Shown here: positions 34,976 through 44,321 of the stretch, piece by piece
How the letters are laid out: every line of letters starts with the position of its first letter
Position numbering within the stretch: position 1 is the stretch's first letter
Assembly: GCF_022549695.1 (NCBI RefSeq)
Contig: NZ_JAKZGS010000003.1
Location: 1-64,000 of the forward strand
Source: Belliella calami
GTDB lineage: Bacteria; Bacteroidota; Bacteroidia; Cytophagales; Cyclobacteriaceae
DNA: 64,000 nucleotides
Direction: 5' to 3'
Position numbers and translations under genes: made by a program
The notes under the pieces: generated by a model
The model's database searches: none
Seen by the model: the letters and a program-made list of their open reading frames with translations, nothing else
Told to the model about the DNA's origin: nothing

Positions 34976-37780
34976 ATGAAAATGAAAAATTCAAGAATCA
35001 TTGTTTTAATAGCTTTTTGGCTTGGAAGTATAATCAGTGTATTTGCCCAAGACAGCGAAAAAGTTCCTTTGGACAAAAGAGTCAGAAAAGGAAAACTAGA
35101 AAATGGATTGACATACTATGTCCAACAAAATCCTAAACCAGAAAAAAAGGTGGAATTGAGACTCGCTGTGAATGTAGGTTCAATTTTGGAAGATGATGAT
35201 CAGGCAGGGCTTGCGCATTTTACAGAGCACATGGCTTTCAATGGGAGCAAGAATTTTGAGAAAAATGAACTAATAAGCTATCTTCAGTCGATAGGCGTTT
35301 CTTTTGGAGGGGATTTGAATGCCTACACAGGTTTTGATGAGACGGTGTATATTTTACCTATTCCATCAGAAGATGAAGAGATCTTAAGAAAAGGATTTCT
35401 AGTCCTAGCCGACTGGGCAAATGGAGTTCTCATGGAGGATGAGGATATAGATGGAGAAAGAGGGATTATTGTAGAAGAATGGAGAACGGGACAAGGTTAT
35501 TCCCAAAGGATCAGAGACCAATATTTACCTGTCCTACTTCATGAAAGCAAGTATGCAGATAGGTTGCCAATAGGCAAAATGGAGATCGTAGAAAATTTTG
35601 AATATGAAACTATCAGAAGATTCTATAGAGACTGGTACAGACCTGACTTGATGGCTGTCATTGCAGTAGGTGATGAAGATCCAGATAAGTTGGAGGCTTT
35701 GATCAAGGAGTATTTTGGAGATATGGAAAATCCTGCAAATGCAAAACCACGCGAAAGCTTTTCTGTCCCAGCACATGAAGAAACTTTTGTGACGATTGCG
35801 ACAGATGCAGAAGCACCAGGAATTCAAATTCAGCTTTATTACAAGCACGAGGCACGTCCCACTGAGACTAAAGAAGATTACAAAAACACCATTAAGCGTT
35901 CGCTATATAGCGGAATGCTCAATCAAAGATTAGACGAAATGAGACAGAAGCCTGATGCTCCATTTATATATGCTGGCACGGGTTATGGCAACTTTGTCAG
36001 GGAAATGGATTATTTTTCTGCTTCTGCAGCAGTAGTTCCGGGGAAAATTGACGCTGGACTTACTGCACTGATCCAAGAGAATGAAAGAGTTGCCCAGTTT
36101 GGATTTACTGAGCAAGAATTGGAAAGGGTAAAAAAATCTATCCTAAACAGTGCCGAAAGAGCTGCCAAAGAAATGGATAAAGCAGAATCGGCTTCAATTG
36201 TAGGAAGGTATGTATCAAACTTCCTGAGCGGAAGGTTTGCTGAGAGTCAGGATTGGAGGTATGAATTCTACAAAGAAACCCTTCCCCAAATCACTGTAGA
36301 AGAAATCAATGCATTGGCAAAAGAGCTTGTGAAAGACGAAAATCGAGTAGTCGTAATCATTGCTCCTGAAAAAGAAAAAGAGAATCTTCCAACAGAAGAA
36401 GCTGTTTTGGCATTATTTGATGCCGTAGAGCAAATACAACTCACACCTTACGAGGAGAAACTACTTGCTGAAGACTTGATTACTGACCTTCCTGCTGCTG
36501 GCAAAGTAACATCTAAAAACACCATAAATGGTGTAGATGTACAAGAGCTTACTTTGTCCAATGGTGTGAAAGTATTTATCAAATCGACCGATTTCAAAAA
36601 TGACGAAATCCTAATTTCTGCTTCCTCTAAAGGAGGTTCTTCACTTTATTCTTTGGAAGATCACCTTAATGCCAGCAATGCCGGTGTCATGGTCAACGTG
36701 ATGGGGGTAGGTGATTTTTCACCAACAGACTTGAGAAAAGTGCTTTCTGGAAAAACTGTTTCTATTACCCCAAATATAAGTACCTACAGTCAAACAATTT
36801 CTGGAGTTACTTCACCAAAAGATTTGGAAACTGCATTCCAATTGATCCATTTATACTTTACCAAACCAAGAAAAGACCTTGAACTATATGAAGTATATAA
36901 AGCAAATCAAAAATCGCAGCTCGAAAGTGCACAAGCGAATCCAGACTACCAGTTTTCAAAGCAATTGAACAAAATCATTGCTGATGGAAACCCGAGAGCA
37001 CTTGGGATTTTTGATCCTGAAGATTACGATAAACTGAACGTAGATAGAGGCTTGGAAATCTTCAAAGAAAGATTCTCAAATGCAGCAAATTTCGAGTTCT
37101 TTTTCACAGGAAATATAGACACTGAGACTTTCATTCCTCTTCTAGAGCAATATATCGCAAGCCTTCCTGGCGACCCTGACAAAAAAGAAGATTTTGTTGA
37201 TCTGGGAATCAGAGCACCAAAAGGAAAAACTGAAAGAATCGAAGTAGGCACTGACGAGAAAAGCCAAGTGATCATGTATTTCTCAGGAGAAACAGAATAC
37301 GACCGCAAAAAAGCAGCTGATATAGGATATCTTGGCGAAATATTGACCATCAAGCTAATCGAGAACCTGCGAGAAGAAATCGGTGGTGTATATGGAGTCG
37401 GTGCAAGTGGCAGCATGGGTATAGAACCTGTAGGGAATTTCAGATTCTCTATACAGTTCCCATGTAGTCCTGATATGGTTCAAAAATTGACTGATGCAGC
37501 TTGGGCAGAGGTGAAAAAAATCCAAGAAAATGGACCAACTGAAGAAGACCTCAACAAGGTGAAGGAAAAAAGAAGAATCGCCTACGAAGAAAATCTAAAG
37601 CGTAACAATTACTGGAATTCCCAAATGTCAAGTGTTAGGAATTATGATTTTCCATGGGAAGTGATTTTGGAAGGTAAAGCTTCAATTGACGCTGTAACTC
37701 CTGAAAGGATCCAAACCGCTGCAAAAGCATATTTGACAAAAGAGAATTTACTTGAAGTTCAAAGATTTCCAGCCAAGTAA
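34976..37780 (+). CDS. M16 family zinc protease (insulinase type), two-repeat form
   Basis: This 934-residue exported protease has a signal peptide (about 1-25) and then the inverted zinc motif HxxEH as H81-F-T-E84-H85, with the third ligand Glu in GIIVEEWR near residue 163. Two M16 halves are present, the C-terminal one (about 520-930) lacking the zinc motif and carrying the Arg-Tyr type R1/Y segment NLREEIGGVYGVGASG. The two halves form a closed chamber that degrades peptides in the periplasm. Length is normal for the ~100-kDa type. A start at M3 (34982) is also possible. Confidence 0.94.
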   Translation: MKMKNSRIIVLIAFWLGSIISVFAQDSEKVPLDKRVRKGKLENGLTYYVQQNPKPEKKVELRLAVNVGSILEDDDQAGLAHFTEHMAFNGSKNFEKNELISYLQSIGVSFGGDLNAYTGFDETVYILPIPSEDEEILRKGFLVLADWANGVLMEDEDIDGERGIIVEEWRTGQGYSQRIRDQYLPVLLHESKYADRLPIGKMEIVENFEYETIRRFYRDWYRPDLMAVIAVGDEDPDKLEALIKEYFGDMENPANAKPRESFSVPAHEETFVTIATDAEAPGIQIQLYYKHEARPTETKEDYKNTIKRSLYSGMLNQRLDEMRQKPDAPFIYAGTGYGNFVREMDYFSASAAVVPGKIDAGLTALIQENERVAQFGFTEQELERVKKSILNSAERAAKEMDKAESASIVGRYVSNFLSGRFAESQDWRYEFYKETLPQITVEEINALAKELVKDENRVVVIIAPEKEKENLPTEEAVLALFDAVEQIQLTPYEEKLLAEDLITDLPAAGKVTSKNTINGVDVQELTLSNGVKVFIKSTDFKNDEILISASSKGGSSLYSLEDHLNASNAGVMVNVMGVGDFSPTDLRKVLSGKTVSITPNISTYSQTISGVTSPKDLETAFQLIHLYFTKPRKDLELYEVYKANQKSQLESAQANPDYQFSKQLNKIIADGNPRALGIFDPEDYDKLNVDRGLEIFKERFSNAANFEFFFTGNIDTETFIPLLEQYIASLPGDPDKKEDFVDLGIRAPKGKTERIEVGTDEKSQVIMYFSGETEYDRKKAADIGYLGEILTIKLIENLREEIGGVYGVGASGSMGIEPVGNFRFSIQFPCSPDMVQKLTDAAWAEVKKIQENGPTEEDLNKVKEKRRIAYEENLKRNNYWNSQMSSVRNYDFPWEVILEGKASIDAVTPERIQTAAKAYLTKENLLEVQRFPAK

Positions 37781-37825
37781 ATTTGTCTGAATCGAATTTT
37801 GGAAGTAAGATTTTGCTGTAATTAT

Positions 37826-37865
37826 GAAAAGGCCTCCCATACATGATATTTTGGGAGGCCTTTTC
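37826..37865. terminator. Terminator after the M16 protease
   Basis: GAAAAGGCCTCCCA and TGGGAGGCCTTTTC pair over 14 bp around an 11-12-base loop. It lies 45 bp after the stop codon and just before the repeat array, so the array is not expected to be read through from the protease gene. Confidence 0.88.
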
Positions 37866-37892
37866 ATTTTGAAATACTTAATTTTTTGATGA

Positions 37893-39611
37893 GAATTCAG
37901 GGCTACGCCCCTCTAGGTTTTATCTAGCTATTGTTTTTCTACGAAGAAGACAGTGCTACGCCCCAAATTTGTAGCATTTCTACCAACCTAAATTTTCTAG
38001 GAATGGGTTGAAAAAAATGGCAATCATTATCCCATTTCTAATAAATCAATAGTCTTCAAAAGCTTCATTTGGCCGAAGAAAATCCAAAGATTTAGGCTTA
38101 GATCTCAAAGGGGGCACTAGCCCACATTTCTTCGTAGAAAATCAACGTCAATCCAAATTTCAGGGGCGTAGCCCTGCAATCTGATATTTATTTGCCAATG
38201 GTGGAGTTGGAAATAATTTGGCGACAACAAAGAATTCAGGGCTACGCCCCTTTGGGTTTATCTAGCTATTGTTTTTCTACGAAGAAGATAGGGCTACGCC
38301 CCTAACTTGTAGCATTTCTACCAACCTACATTTTCTAGGAATGAATTGAAAAAAATGGCAATCATTATCCCATTTCTAATAAATCAATAGTCTTCAAAAG
38401 CCTCATTTGGCCGAAGAAAATCCAAAGATTTAGGCTTAGATCTCAAAGGGGGCGCTAGCCCACATTTCTTCGTAGAAAATCAACGTCAATCCCAATTTCA
38501 AGGGCGTAGCCCTGCAATCTGATATTTATTTGCCAATAGATATGGAGTTGGAAATAATTTGGCGACAACAAAGAATTCAGGGCTACGTCCCTCTGGGTTT
38601 ATCTAGCTATTGTTTTTCTACGAAGAAGACAGTGCTACGCCCCAAATTTGTAGCATTTCTACCAACCTACATTTTCTAGGAATGAATTGAAAAAAATGGC
38701 AATCATTATCCCATTTCTAATAAATCAATAGTCTTCAAAAGCCTCATTTGGCCGAAGAAAATCCAAAGATTTAGGCTTAGATCTCAAAGGGGGCGCTAGC
38801 CCACATTTCTTCGTAGAAAATCAACGTCAATCCCAATTTCAGGGGCGTAGCCCTGCAATCTGATATTTATTTGCCAATAGATATGGAGTTGGAAATAATT
38901 TGGCGACAACAAAGAATTCAGGGCTACGCCCCTCTGGATTTAATCTAGCTATTGTTTCTACGAAGAAGAAAGGGCTACGCCCCTAACTTGTAGCATTTCT
39001 ACCAACCTACATTTTCCAAGAATGAATTGAAAAAAATGGCAATTATTATCCCATTTCTAGTAAATCAATTGTCTTCAAAAGCTTCATTTGGCCGAAGAAA
39101 ATCCAAAGATTTAGGCATAGATCTCAAAGGGGGCGCTAGCCCACATTTCTTAGTAGAAAATCAGCATCAATTCAAATTTCAGGGGCGTAGCCCTGCAATC
39201 TGATATTTATTTGCCAATGGATATGGAGTTGGAAATAATTTGGCGACAACAAAGAATTCAGGGCTACGCCCCTCTGGGTTTATCTAGCTATTGTTTTTCT
39301 ACGAAGAAGATAGGGCTACGCCCCTAACTTGTAGCATTTCTACCAACCTACATTTTCTAGGAATGAATTGAAAAAAATGGCAATCATTATCCCATTTCTA
39401 ATAAATCAATAGTCTTCAAAAGCCTCATTTGGCCGAAGAAAATCCAAAGATTTAGGCTTAGATCTCAAAGGGGGCGCTAGCCCACATTTCTTCGTAGAAA
39501 ATCAACGTCAATCCAAATTTCAGGGGCGTAGCCCTGCAATCTGATATTTATTTGCCAATGGTGGAGTTGGAAATAATTTGGCGACAACAAAGAATTCAGG
39601 GCTACGCCCCT
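37893..39611. repeat. Tandem array: five ~340-bp palindromic units plus a partial sixth
   Basis: Units begin with GAATTCAGGGCTACGCCCC at 37893, 38232, 38573, 38914 and 39254; a sixth start at 39592 is cut after about 20 bp. Periods are 339, 341, 341, 340 and 338 bp. Copies differ by a few substitutions and short indels. Each unit is built of nested inverted repeats. The outer arms are CAGGGCTACGCCCCT and (A)GGGGCGTAGCCCTG. The inner arms (38273-38302 with 38448-38480 in unit 2) pair TTTCTACGAAGAA...GGGCTACGCCCC with GGGGGCGCTAGCCC...TTCTTCGTAGAAA. No frame of useful length runs through any unit. The whole 2.4-kb region 37781-40171 lacks genes. Function unknown. Confidence 0.95.
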
Positions 39612-39770
39612 AACTCGTTGCAATTGTATAATTCTCGCTTTCTTAATAGGTACCAAAAGAATTGATGAATATTAAGTCAATTAATGCACTCACTATTAAC
39701 AAAATCGACTAATGAAGATTACCCGTATGATTTTATTGAGAAACTCACCTACTAGTTTCATTGTAGACAA

Positions 39771-39812
39771 TAAAAAAAGCCAATGGATCAGATCCATCGG
39801 CTTTATATTTTT
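39771..39812. terminator. Hairpin with terminator form in the gene-free region
   Basis: AAAAGCC-A-ATGGATC and GATCCAT-C-GGCTTTA pair around a minimal loop, with an A run before and a TATTTTTAT tail after. There is no called gene on either side within 160 bp of it on the plus strand, so it may end an unannotated RNA made from the array or simply be a remnant. Confidence 0.6.
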
Positions 39813-39813
39813 A

Positions 39814-39900
39814 TGTATTTCCTCTTTCTTCCACGTAGCCAATCAATAGAATATTTGATACACGATTTGAGTGTTCTGTTGACAGTTGTCCGGTGACTAG
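39814..39900 (+). repeat. Dispersed repeat, left part (copy C)
   Basis: CTTTCTTCCACGTAGCCAAT and CAATAGAATATTTGAT, then GTGTTCTGTTGACAGTTGTC. It aligns with 39966-40058 in the same direction and with the reverse complement of 19880-19960. The terminal hairpin half present in the other copies is missing here. Confidence 0.7.
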
Positions 39901-39965
39901 ATGATCTTACCTGAATTTGGTTTACACATTAGTGTCTAGTGTCAGGTTTTGATTCTTCGTTTAAT

Positions 39966-40118
39966 TATGTATCCGCTTTCTTATACGTGGCCAAACAATA
40001 GATGGTCGGATGAACGATTTGTGGTTCTGTTGACTGTGAGCTGTTGTCTGCTGACGAGTATCCGCAACTTACAAAGCTACTTATTACCTAACGTGCAACA
40101 TTGCGGATACTCATATTG
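39966..40118 (+). repeat. Dispersed repeat, full copy D
   Basis: The most complete copy. A left part (GTATCCGCTTTCTTATACGT onwards) is followed by GTTGTCTGCTGACGAG and a terminal hairpin with perfect 12-bp arms GAGTATCCGCAA (40056-40067) and TTGCGGATACTC (40101-40112). It lies 54 bp before the end of guaB. The repeat has no coding capacity. Confidence 0.75.
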
Positions 40119-40171
40119 TGGAATTAGCAAATCTTTTATTGACAACGAGCATTCAACATTTGATCAAAAAA

Positions 40172-41650
40172 CTACATCTTCGCAGAGTAGTTTGGCGCTT
40201 CTCTCGTGATACTGATATCGTGAGGATGTGACTCTTTCACACCGGCAGCTGTGATTTTTACGAACTTGCCGTTTTTCTGTAGATCTTCGATCGTTTTGGT
40301 ACCACAATATCCCATCCCAGCCTGAAGTCCACCAACTAGTTGGTAAAGGACTTCCTGAACCAAACCTTTATAAGCTACTCTCCCTACGATACCTTCTGGG
40401 ACTAATTTCTTGATGTTATCTTCTGCATCTTGGAAATACCTGTCTTTTGAACCAGATTCCATTGCTTCAAGAGAGCCCATTCCTCTGTAAGACTTGAATT
40501 TTCTTCCTTCGAAAATGATCATTTCTCCTGGAGCTTCTTCTGTACCAGCCAATAGGGAACCAATCATGATAGAACTTCCACCAGCGGCGATTGCTTTTAC
40601 CAAATCGCCCGAATACCTGATACCACCATCAGCTATTACTGGGACATTTCTGCCTTTTAGCGCTTCCGCACATTCAAAAACAGCAGAAAGCTGAGGGACA
40701 CCAACTCCGGCAATCACCCTAGTTGTACAAATACTTCCTGGTCCAACACCCACTTTCACCGCATCTGCTCCTGCATCTGCCAAAGCAATAGCAGCTTCAG
40801 GTGTAGCTATATTCCCAACAATCACATCAAGATCAGGAAATGCATCTTTTATCCTTCTGCACGTCTCGATAACACCTTTGGAATGTCCATGTGCGGTATC
40901 GATAGAAACTACATCCACACCAGCATTTTTCAATGCTTCGACACGCTCTACAATATCCGCAGTGACACCAACAGCAGCACCCACTCTCAATCTGCCATAT
41001 TCATCTTTACAAGCATGTGGTTTGTCTCTTCTTTTAAGAATATCTTTGTAAGTGATCAATCCAGTAAGCTTATTTTCATCATCGATGATTGGAAGTTTCT
41101 CAATTTTGAATTCTTGAAGAATCTCCTCAGCTTGTTCCAAAGTAATCCCAGCTTTTGCCGTTATCAACTTATCTTTGGTCATGATGCTTTTGATATCTCT
41201 GTTTGGATCTTTGATAAATCTCAAATCCCTATTGGTAATGATGCCCATCAAAAGTCGGTTTTCATCAACTACTGGAATTCCGCCGATATGGAATTCTGTC
41301 ATGATTTTCTCAGCATCTCTTACTTTTGAATCGATGTGAAGGGTAATTGGATCCAAAATCATCCCTGACTGCGAACGCTTCACTTTTCTTACTTGGGCAG
41401 CTTGCTTTTCGATGGACATGTTTTTGTGAATAAAACCAAGTCCGCCTTCAAGTGCTATCGCAATCGCCAGCTCTGCTTCTGTGACAGTGTCCATAGCAGC
41501 TGAGACCAAAGGAATATTTAGCCTGATGTTCTTAGTAAGTTGTGTAGAAGTGTTGGTGTCGCGCGGGAGGACTTCTGAATATCCTGGGACTAGTAGCACG
41601 TCATCGTACGTGAGTGCCTCAAAGAGGAATTTATCTGAATTTCGGTTCAT
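40172..41650 (-). CDS. guaB: Inosine-5'-monophosphate dehydrogenase
   Basis: This 492-residue enzyme oxidises IMP to XMP with NAD+, the committed step to GMP. The TIM barrel is split by two CBS domains at about residues 95-215. The catalytic Cys is in GPGSICTTR at about 304 and the flap/phosphate region in [11 protein letters not shown]. Length is normal. It is transcribed alone, with a good promoter at 41684-41716. The C-terminus lies 54 bp from a dispersed repeat copy, but the gene is intact. Confidence 0.98.
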   Translation of the reverse strand: MNRNSDKFLFEALTYDDVLLVPGYSEVLPRDTNTSTQLTKNIRLNIPLVSAAMDTVTEAELAIAIALEGGLGFIHKNMSIEKQAAQVRKVKRSQSGMILDPITLHIDSKVRDAEKIMTEFHIGGIPVVDENRLLMGIITNRDLRFIKDPNRDIKSIMTKDKLITAKAGITLEQAEEILQEFKIEKLPIIDDENKLTGLITYKDILKRRDKPHACKDEYGRLRVGAAVGVTADIVERVEALKNAGVDVVSIDTAHGHSKGVIETCRRIKDAFPDLDVIVGNIATPEAAIALADAGADAVKVGVGPGSICTTRVIAGVGVPQLSAVFECAEALKGRNVPVIADGGIRYSGDLVKAIAAGGSSIMIGSLLAGTEEAPGEMIIFEGRKFKSYRGMGSLEAMESGSKDRYFQDAEDNIKKLVPEGIVGRVAYKGLVQEVLYQLVGGLQAGMGYCGTKTIEDLQKNGKFVKITAAGVKESHPHDISITREAPNYSAKM

Positions 41651-41683
41651 AGCAAATTTGGTTAGGTAACCCTATTTGCACGC

Positions 41684-41716
41684 CAAAGATACAAACAAAT
41701 CCTTGAGTCAATCAAA
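41684..41716 (-). promoter_or_regulatory. guaB promoter
   Basis: On the minus strand TTTG (41713-41716) and TATCTTTG (41684-41691) are 21 bp apart, 33 bp before the guaB ATG. Both boxes fit the Bacteroidota primary promoter. The spacer is 2 bp longer than that of the tRNA promoter at 375-405. Confidence 0.6.
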
Positions 41717-41813
41717 TGATACTCAAATAAATTTTCTTTTAGGTAAAAAAAACTTGTACAATTCTGAAATAAAACTTCAATTCCATTTAAAAAGCCCAAC
41801 TCGTTTACGCATC

Positions 41814-41844
41814 AAAAAAGCTGACTTGGTACCAAGTCAGCTTT
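41814..41844 (-). terminator. Terminator of the batD-aroC-symporter operon
   Basis: AAAGCTGACTTGGT and ACCAAGTCAGCTTT form a 28-bp perfect palindrome, 36 bp after the symporter stop on the minus strand, followed there by a T run (complement of the A run 41814-41819). Confidence 0.88.
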
Positions 41845-41879
41845 CGTTAAAATCAATGTAAGTCATTTATTAAATCAGA

Positions 41880-43226
41880 TTATTGATTTTCCATTTCATC
41901 AACATTTGCTGTGAATGGATTGGAATCCCTAATCAGTCTTGCTGGCAACTCACCTTCTGTAGAAGCTACAGTCACGCAGACTGCTGCATCACCTGTAATG
42001 TTCACTACTGTTCTGAACATATCCAAAATCCTATCAGGAGCTATAATCAGGGCAACTCCTGCTCCAGGAACACCGATAGCCTCTAATACAATAATCAACA
42101 TGATCAATCCTGCCCCAGGAACTCCTGCAGAGCCAATAGCTGCCAAAGTCGCCGTAAGGACAATAGTCAGCTGCTGAGAAATAGTCAAATCCATTCCCAA
42201 AGCTTGTGCAATGAACACTGCCGCTACAGCTTGGTACAAGCTAGTCCCATTCATATTGATTGTGGCGCCAAGTGGCAATACGAAACTGCTCACTTCTTCA
42301 GAAACACCCAATTCCTCCTCTACAAGTTTCATCGTAACAGGAAGTGTAGCAGAACTTGATGAAGTGGAAAAACCCAATAACATCGCAGGTCTCAATGCTT
42401 TGATAAAGTCCAAAAATGGGATTTTTGTGAAAGCTTTCAGCATTAATGAATATACTCCGACAATAATCAAGAATAATCCTCCCATCACTACCAACGTATA
42501 TTTCAACAATGCCAAAAGTAACTCAACTGCCGATTCGGGATTTTCTCCCGCTATCTCGACAATCAAGGATGCCATCAAGGCGAATACACCGTAAGGTGCT
42601 ATCATCATGATATATTCCACGATTTTGATAATGACATCATTCAGTGCATCAAAAAAATCTGTAAATGTCTTTGCTTTGTCTTTTGAAATTTGAAGGAGTG
42701 CTATGCCAGCAATAATCGCAAAAAACACAACTTGAAGCATGCTGCCATTGTCTGCCGCTGCAGCGATAAGATTTTCTGGCACTATGTCCACAATAGGCTG
42801 TAGCGGGCCTGCGTCTTTGATTGCCGCTGCGTCACTTGCTTTGGAACCAGCCGCTGCATCAAACTGAAGCATCAATTTATCCCTTGTCTCTTGAGGCAAC
42901 TGCTCCCCAGGTTCAAAAAAGTTGACTAAAAGCAATCCTAAAGTAATCGCTATTACTGTAGTGACGAGGTATGCTAAAATCGTCTTGCCTCCTATTCTCG
43001 AAAGTTTAGATATGTCTCCCAGATTTGCCACACCAACTATCAACGATGCTAATACCAAAGGCACAGCGATCATCTTTAAGGCATTAATAAAAATTGTGCC
43101 TACAGGTTTGATATAGTTAACTGTGAAATCAGGAGAAATTCCAAATTGCACAATCACCAAACCGAAAATAAGGCCTAGAACCAGACCAGCAATAATCTGG
43201 GTGTGTAAGGGTATTTTTTTGAACAT
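41880..43226 (-). CDS. Dicarboxylate/amino acid:cation symporter (DAACS family)
   Basis: This 448-residue membrane protein has the GltP/DctA architecture: eight helices plus two re-entrant loops. The serine-rich loop GFSTSSSSATLPVT lies at about residues 287-300, and the substrate-site motif is NMNGT in place of the usual NMDGT at about 330. It should bring glutamate/aspartate or C4-dicarboxylates in with Na+ or H+. It follows aroC by 18 bp and probably shares its mRNA, although a metabolic link is not evident. The Asp-to-Asn change in NMDGT may shift cation or substrate preference. Confidence 0.9.
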   Translation of the reverse strand: MFKKIPLHTQIIAGLVLGLIFGLVIVQFGISPDFTVNYIKPVGTIFINALKMIAVPLVLASLIVGVANLGDISKLSRIGGKTILAYLVTTVIAITLGLLLVNFFEPGEQLPQETRDKLMLQFDAAAGSKASDAAAIKDAGPLQPIVDIVPENLIAAAADNGSMLQVVFFAIIAGIALLQISKDKAKTFTDFFDALNDVIIKIVEYIMMIAPYGVFALMASLIVEIAGENPESAVELLLALLKYTLVVMGGLFLIIVGVYSLMLKAFTKIPFLDFIKALRPAMLLGFSTSSSSATLPVTMKLVEEELGVSEEVSSFVLPLGATINMNGTSLYQAVAAVFIAQALGMDLTISQQLTIVLTATLAAIGSAGVPGAGLIMLIIVLEAIGVPGAGVALIIAPDRILDMFRTVVNITGDAAVCVTVASTEGELPARLIRDSNPFTANVDEMENQ

Positions 43227-43244
43227 AATATTTGGGTTAATTTT

Positions 43245-44321
43245 TTACAACTTATTTGCTCTGCTAATCAAAAGGTAATCTGCCAAAACCAATGCTCCCA
43301 TTGCCTCTACAATCGGTACTGCTCTTGGCACGACACATGGGTCGTGCCTACCTTTTCCGGAAACTGTCACTGATTCACCTGCTTCATTTACAGATTCTTG
43401 ATCGATCATAATCGTAGCCACTGGTTTGAAAGCAACTTTAAAATAAATATCTTCTCCGTTGGAAATACCTCCTTGTATACCTCCACTGTGATTCGTCCGG
43501 GTTCTCACTTTGTCCCCTTCTGTATAAAATGCGTCATTGTGCTCAGAACCCCGCATTTTCACTCCTTCAAAGCCACTTCCGTATTCAAAGCCTTTTACTG
43601 CATTGATGCTTAGCATGGCTTTGCCAAGCTCAGCATTCAGCCTGTCAAACACAGGCTCTCCAAGCCCTGGAGGAACTCCCTTGATGACGCATGATACGAC
43701 ACCACCAACTGTATCTCTAGATTTTCGGATTTCATCGATAAAGCTGATCATTTCCTCTGCCATTTCCGGATCAGGGCATCTGATAATGTTTTTTTCTGTT
43801 TGTTCGAGATCTAGCTCTTGGTATGGTTTGGTCAATTTCAAATCACCAACCTGACTTACATAAGCTTGGATACTAATTCCAAAATGTTGCAAGAGCAATT
43901 TTGCAATAGCTCCAGCTGCGACACGTGCAGAAGTCTCCCTTGCACTACTTCTTCCGCCTCCCCGATAGTCTCTTATTCCGTATTTTTCTTGATAAGTGTA
44001 ATCAGCATGGGAAGGTCTGAATTTATCCGCGATATGACCATAATCTTTACTCTTTTGGTCAGTATTCATGATGACCATCCCAATAGGGGTACCAGTACTT
44101 TTCCCTTCAAAAACACCTGAAAGAATCTGGAATTCATCTTCCTCTTTTCTTTGTGTTGTGATTTTGGATTGGCCGGGTTTTCTCCGCTGCATTTCATTTC
44201 TGATATATTCCTCGTCGATTTTCAGTCCTGCTGGACATCCATCGATAATTACCCCCAAGCCTTTTCCGTGTGATTCACCGAAGGTGCTTATTCTAAATAG
44301 TTTTCCAAATGAGTTTCCCAT
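43245..44321 (-). CDS. aroC: Chorismate synthase
   Basis: This 358-residue enzyme converts 5-enolpyruvylshikimate-3-phosphate to chorismate using reduced FMN, the last step of the shikimate pathway. The family signatures are clear: [18 protein letters not shown] at the N-terminus, [11 protein letters not shown]-like [11 protein letters not shown], the long [20 protein letters not shown] and the C-terminal [17 protein letters not shown]. Its ATG overlaps the batD stop by one base (TAATG), so translation is likely coupled. No other aro gene is nearby. Confidence 0.98.
   Translation of the reverse strand: MGNSFGKLFRISTFGESHGKGLGVIIDGCPAGLKIDEEYIRNEMQRRKPGQSKITTQRKEEDEFQILSGVFEGKSTGTPIGMVIMNTDQKSKDYGHIADKFRPSHADYTYQEKYGIRDYRGGGRSSARETSARVAAGAIAKLLLQHFGISIQAYVSQVGDLKLTKPYQELDLEQTEKNIIRCPDPEMAEEMISFIDEIRKSRDTVGGVVSCVIKGVPPGLGEPVFDRLNAELGKAMLSINAVKGFEYGSGFEGVKMRGSEHNDAFYTEGDKVRTRTNHSGGIQGGISNGEDIYFKVAFKPVATIMIDQESVNEAGESVTVSGKGRHDPCVVPRAVPIVEAMGALVLADYLLISRANKL

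Noticed and set aside
37893-39611. CRISPR array
   Set aside because: The period is about 340 bp with near-identical whole units, not short repeats with unique spacers, and no cas genes are in the window.
39949-40209. 86-codon plus-strand frame
   Set aside because: It reads through the dispersed repeat and overlaps the end of guaB on the other strand; it is a product of the repeat sequence.
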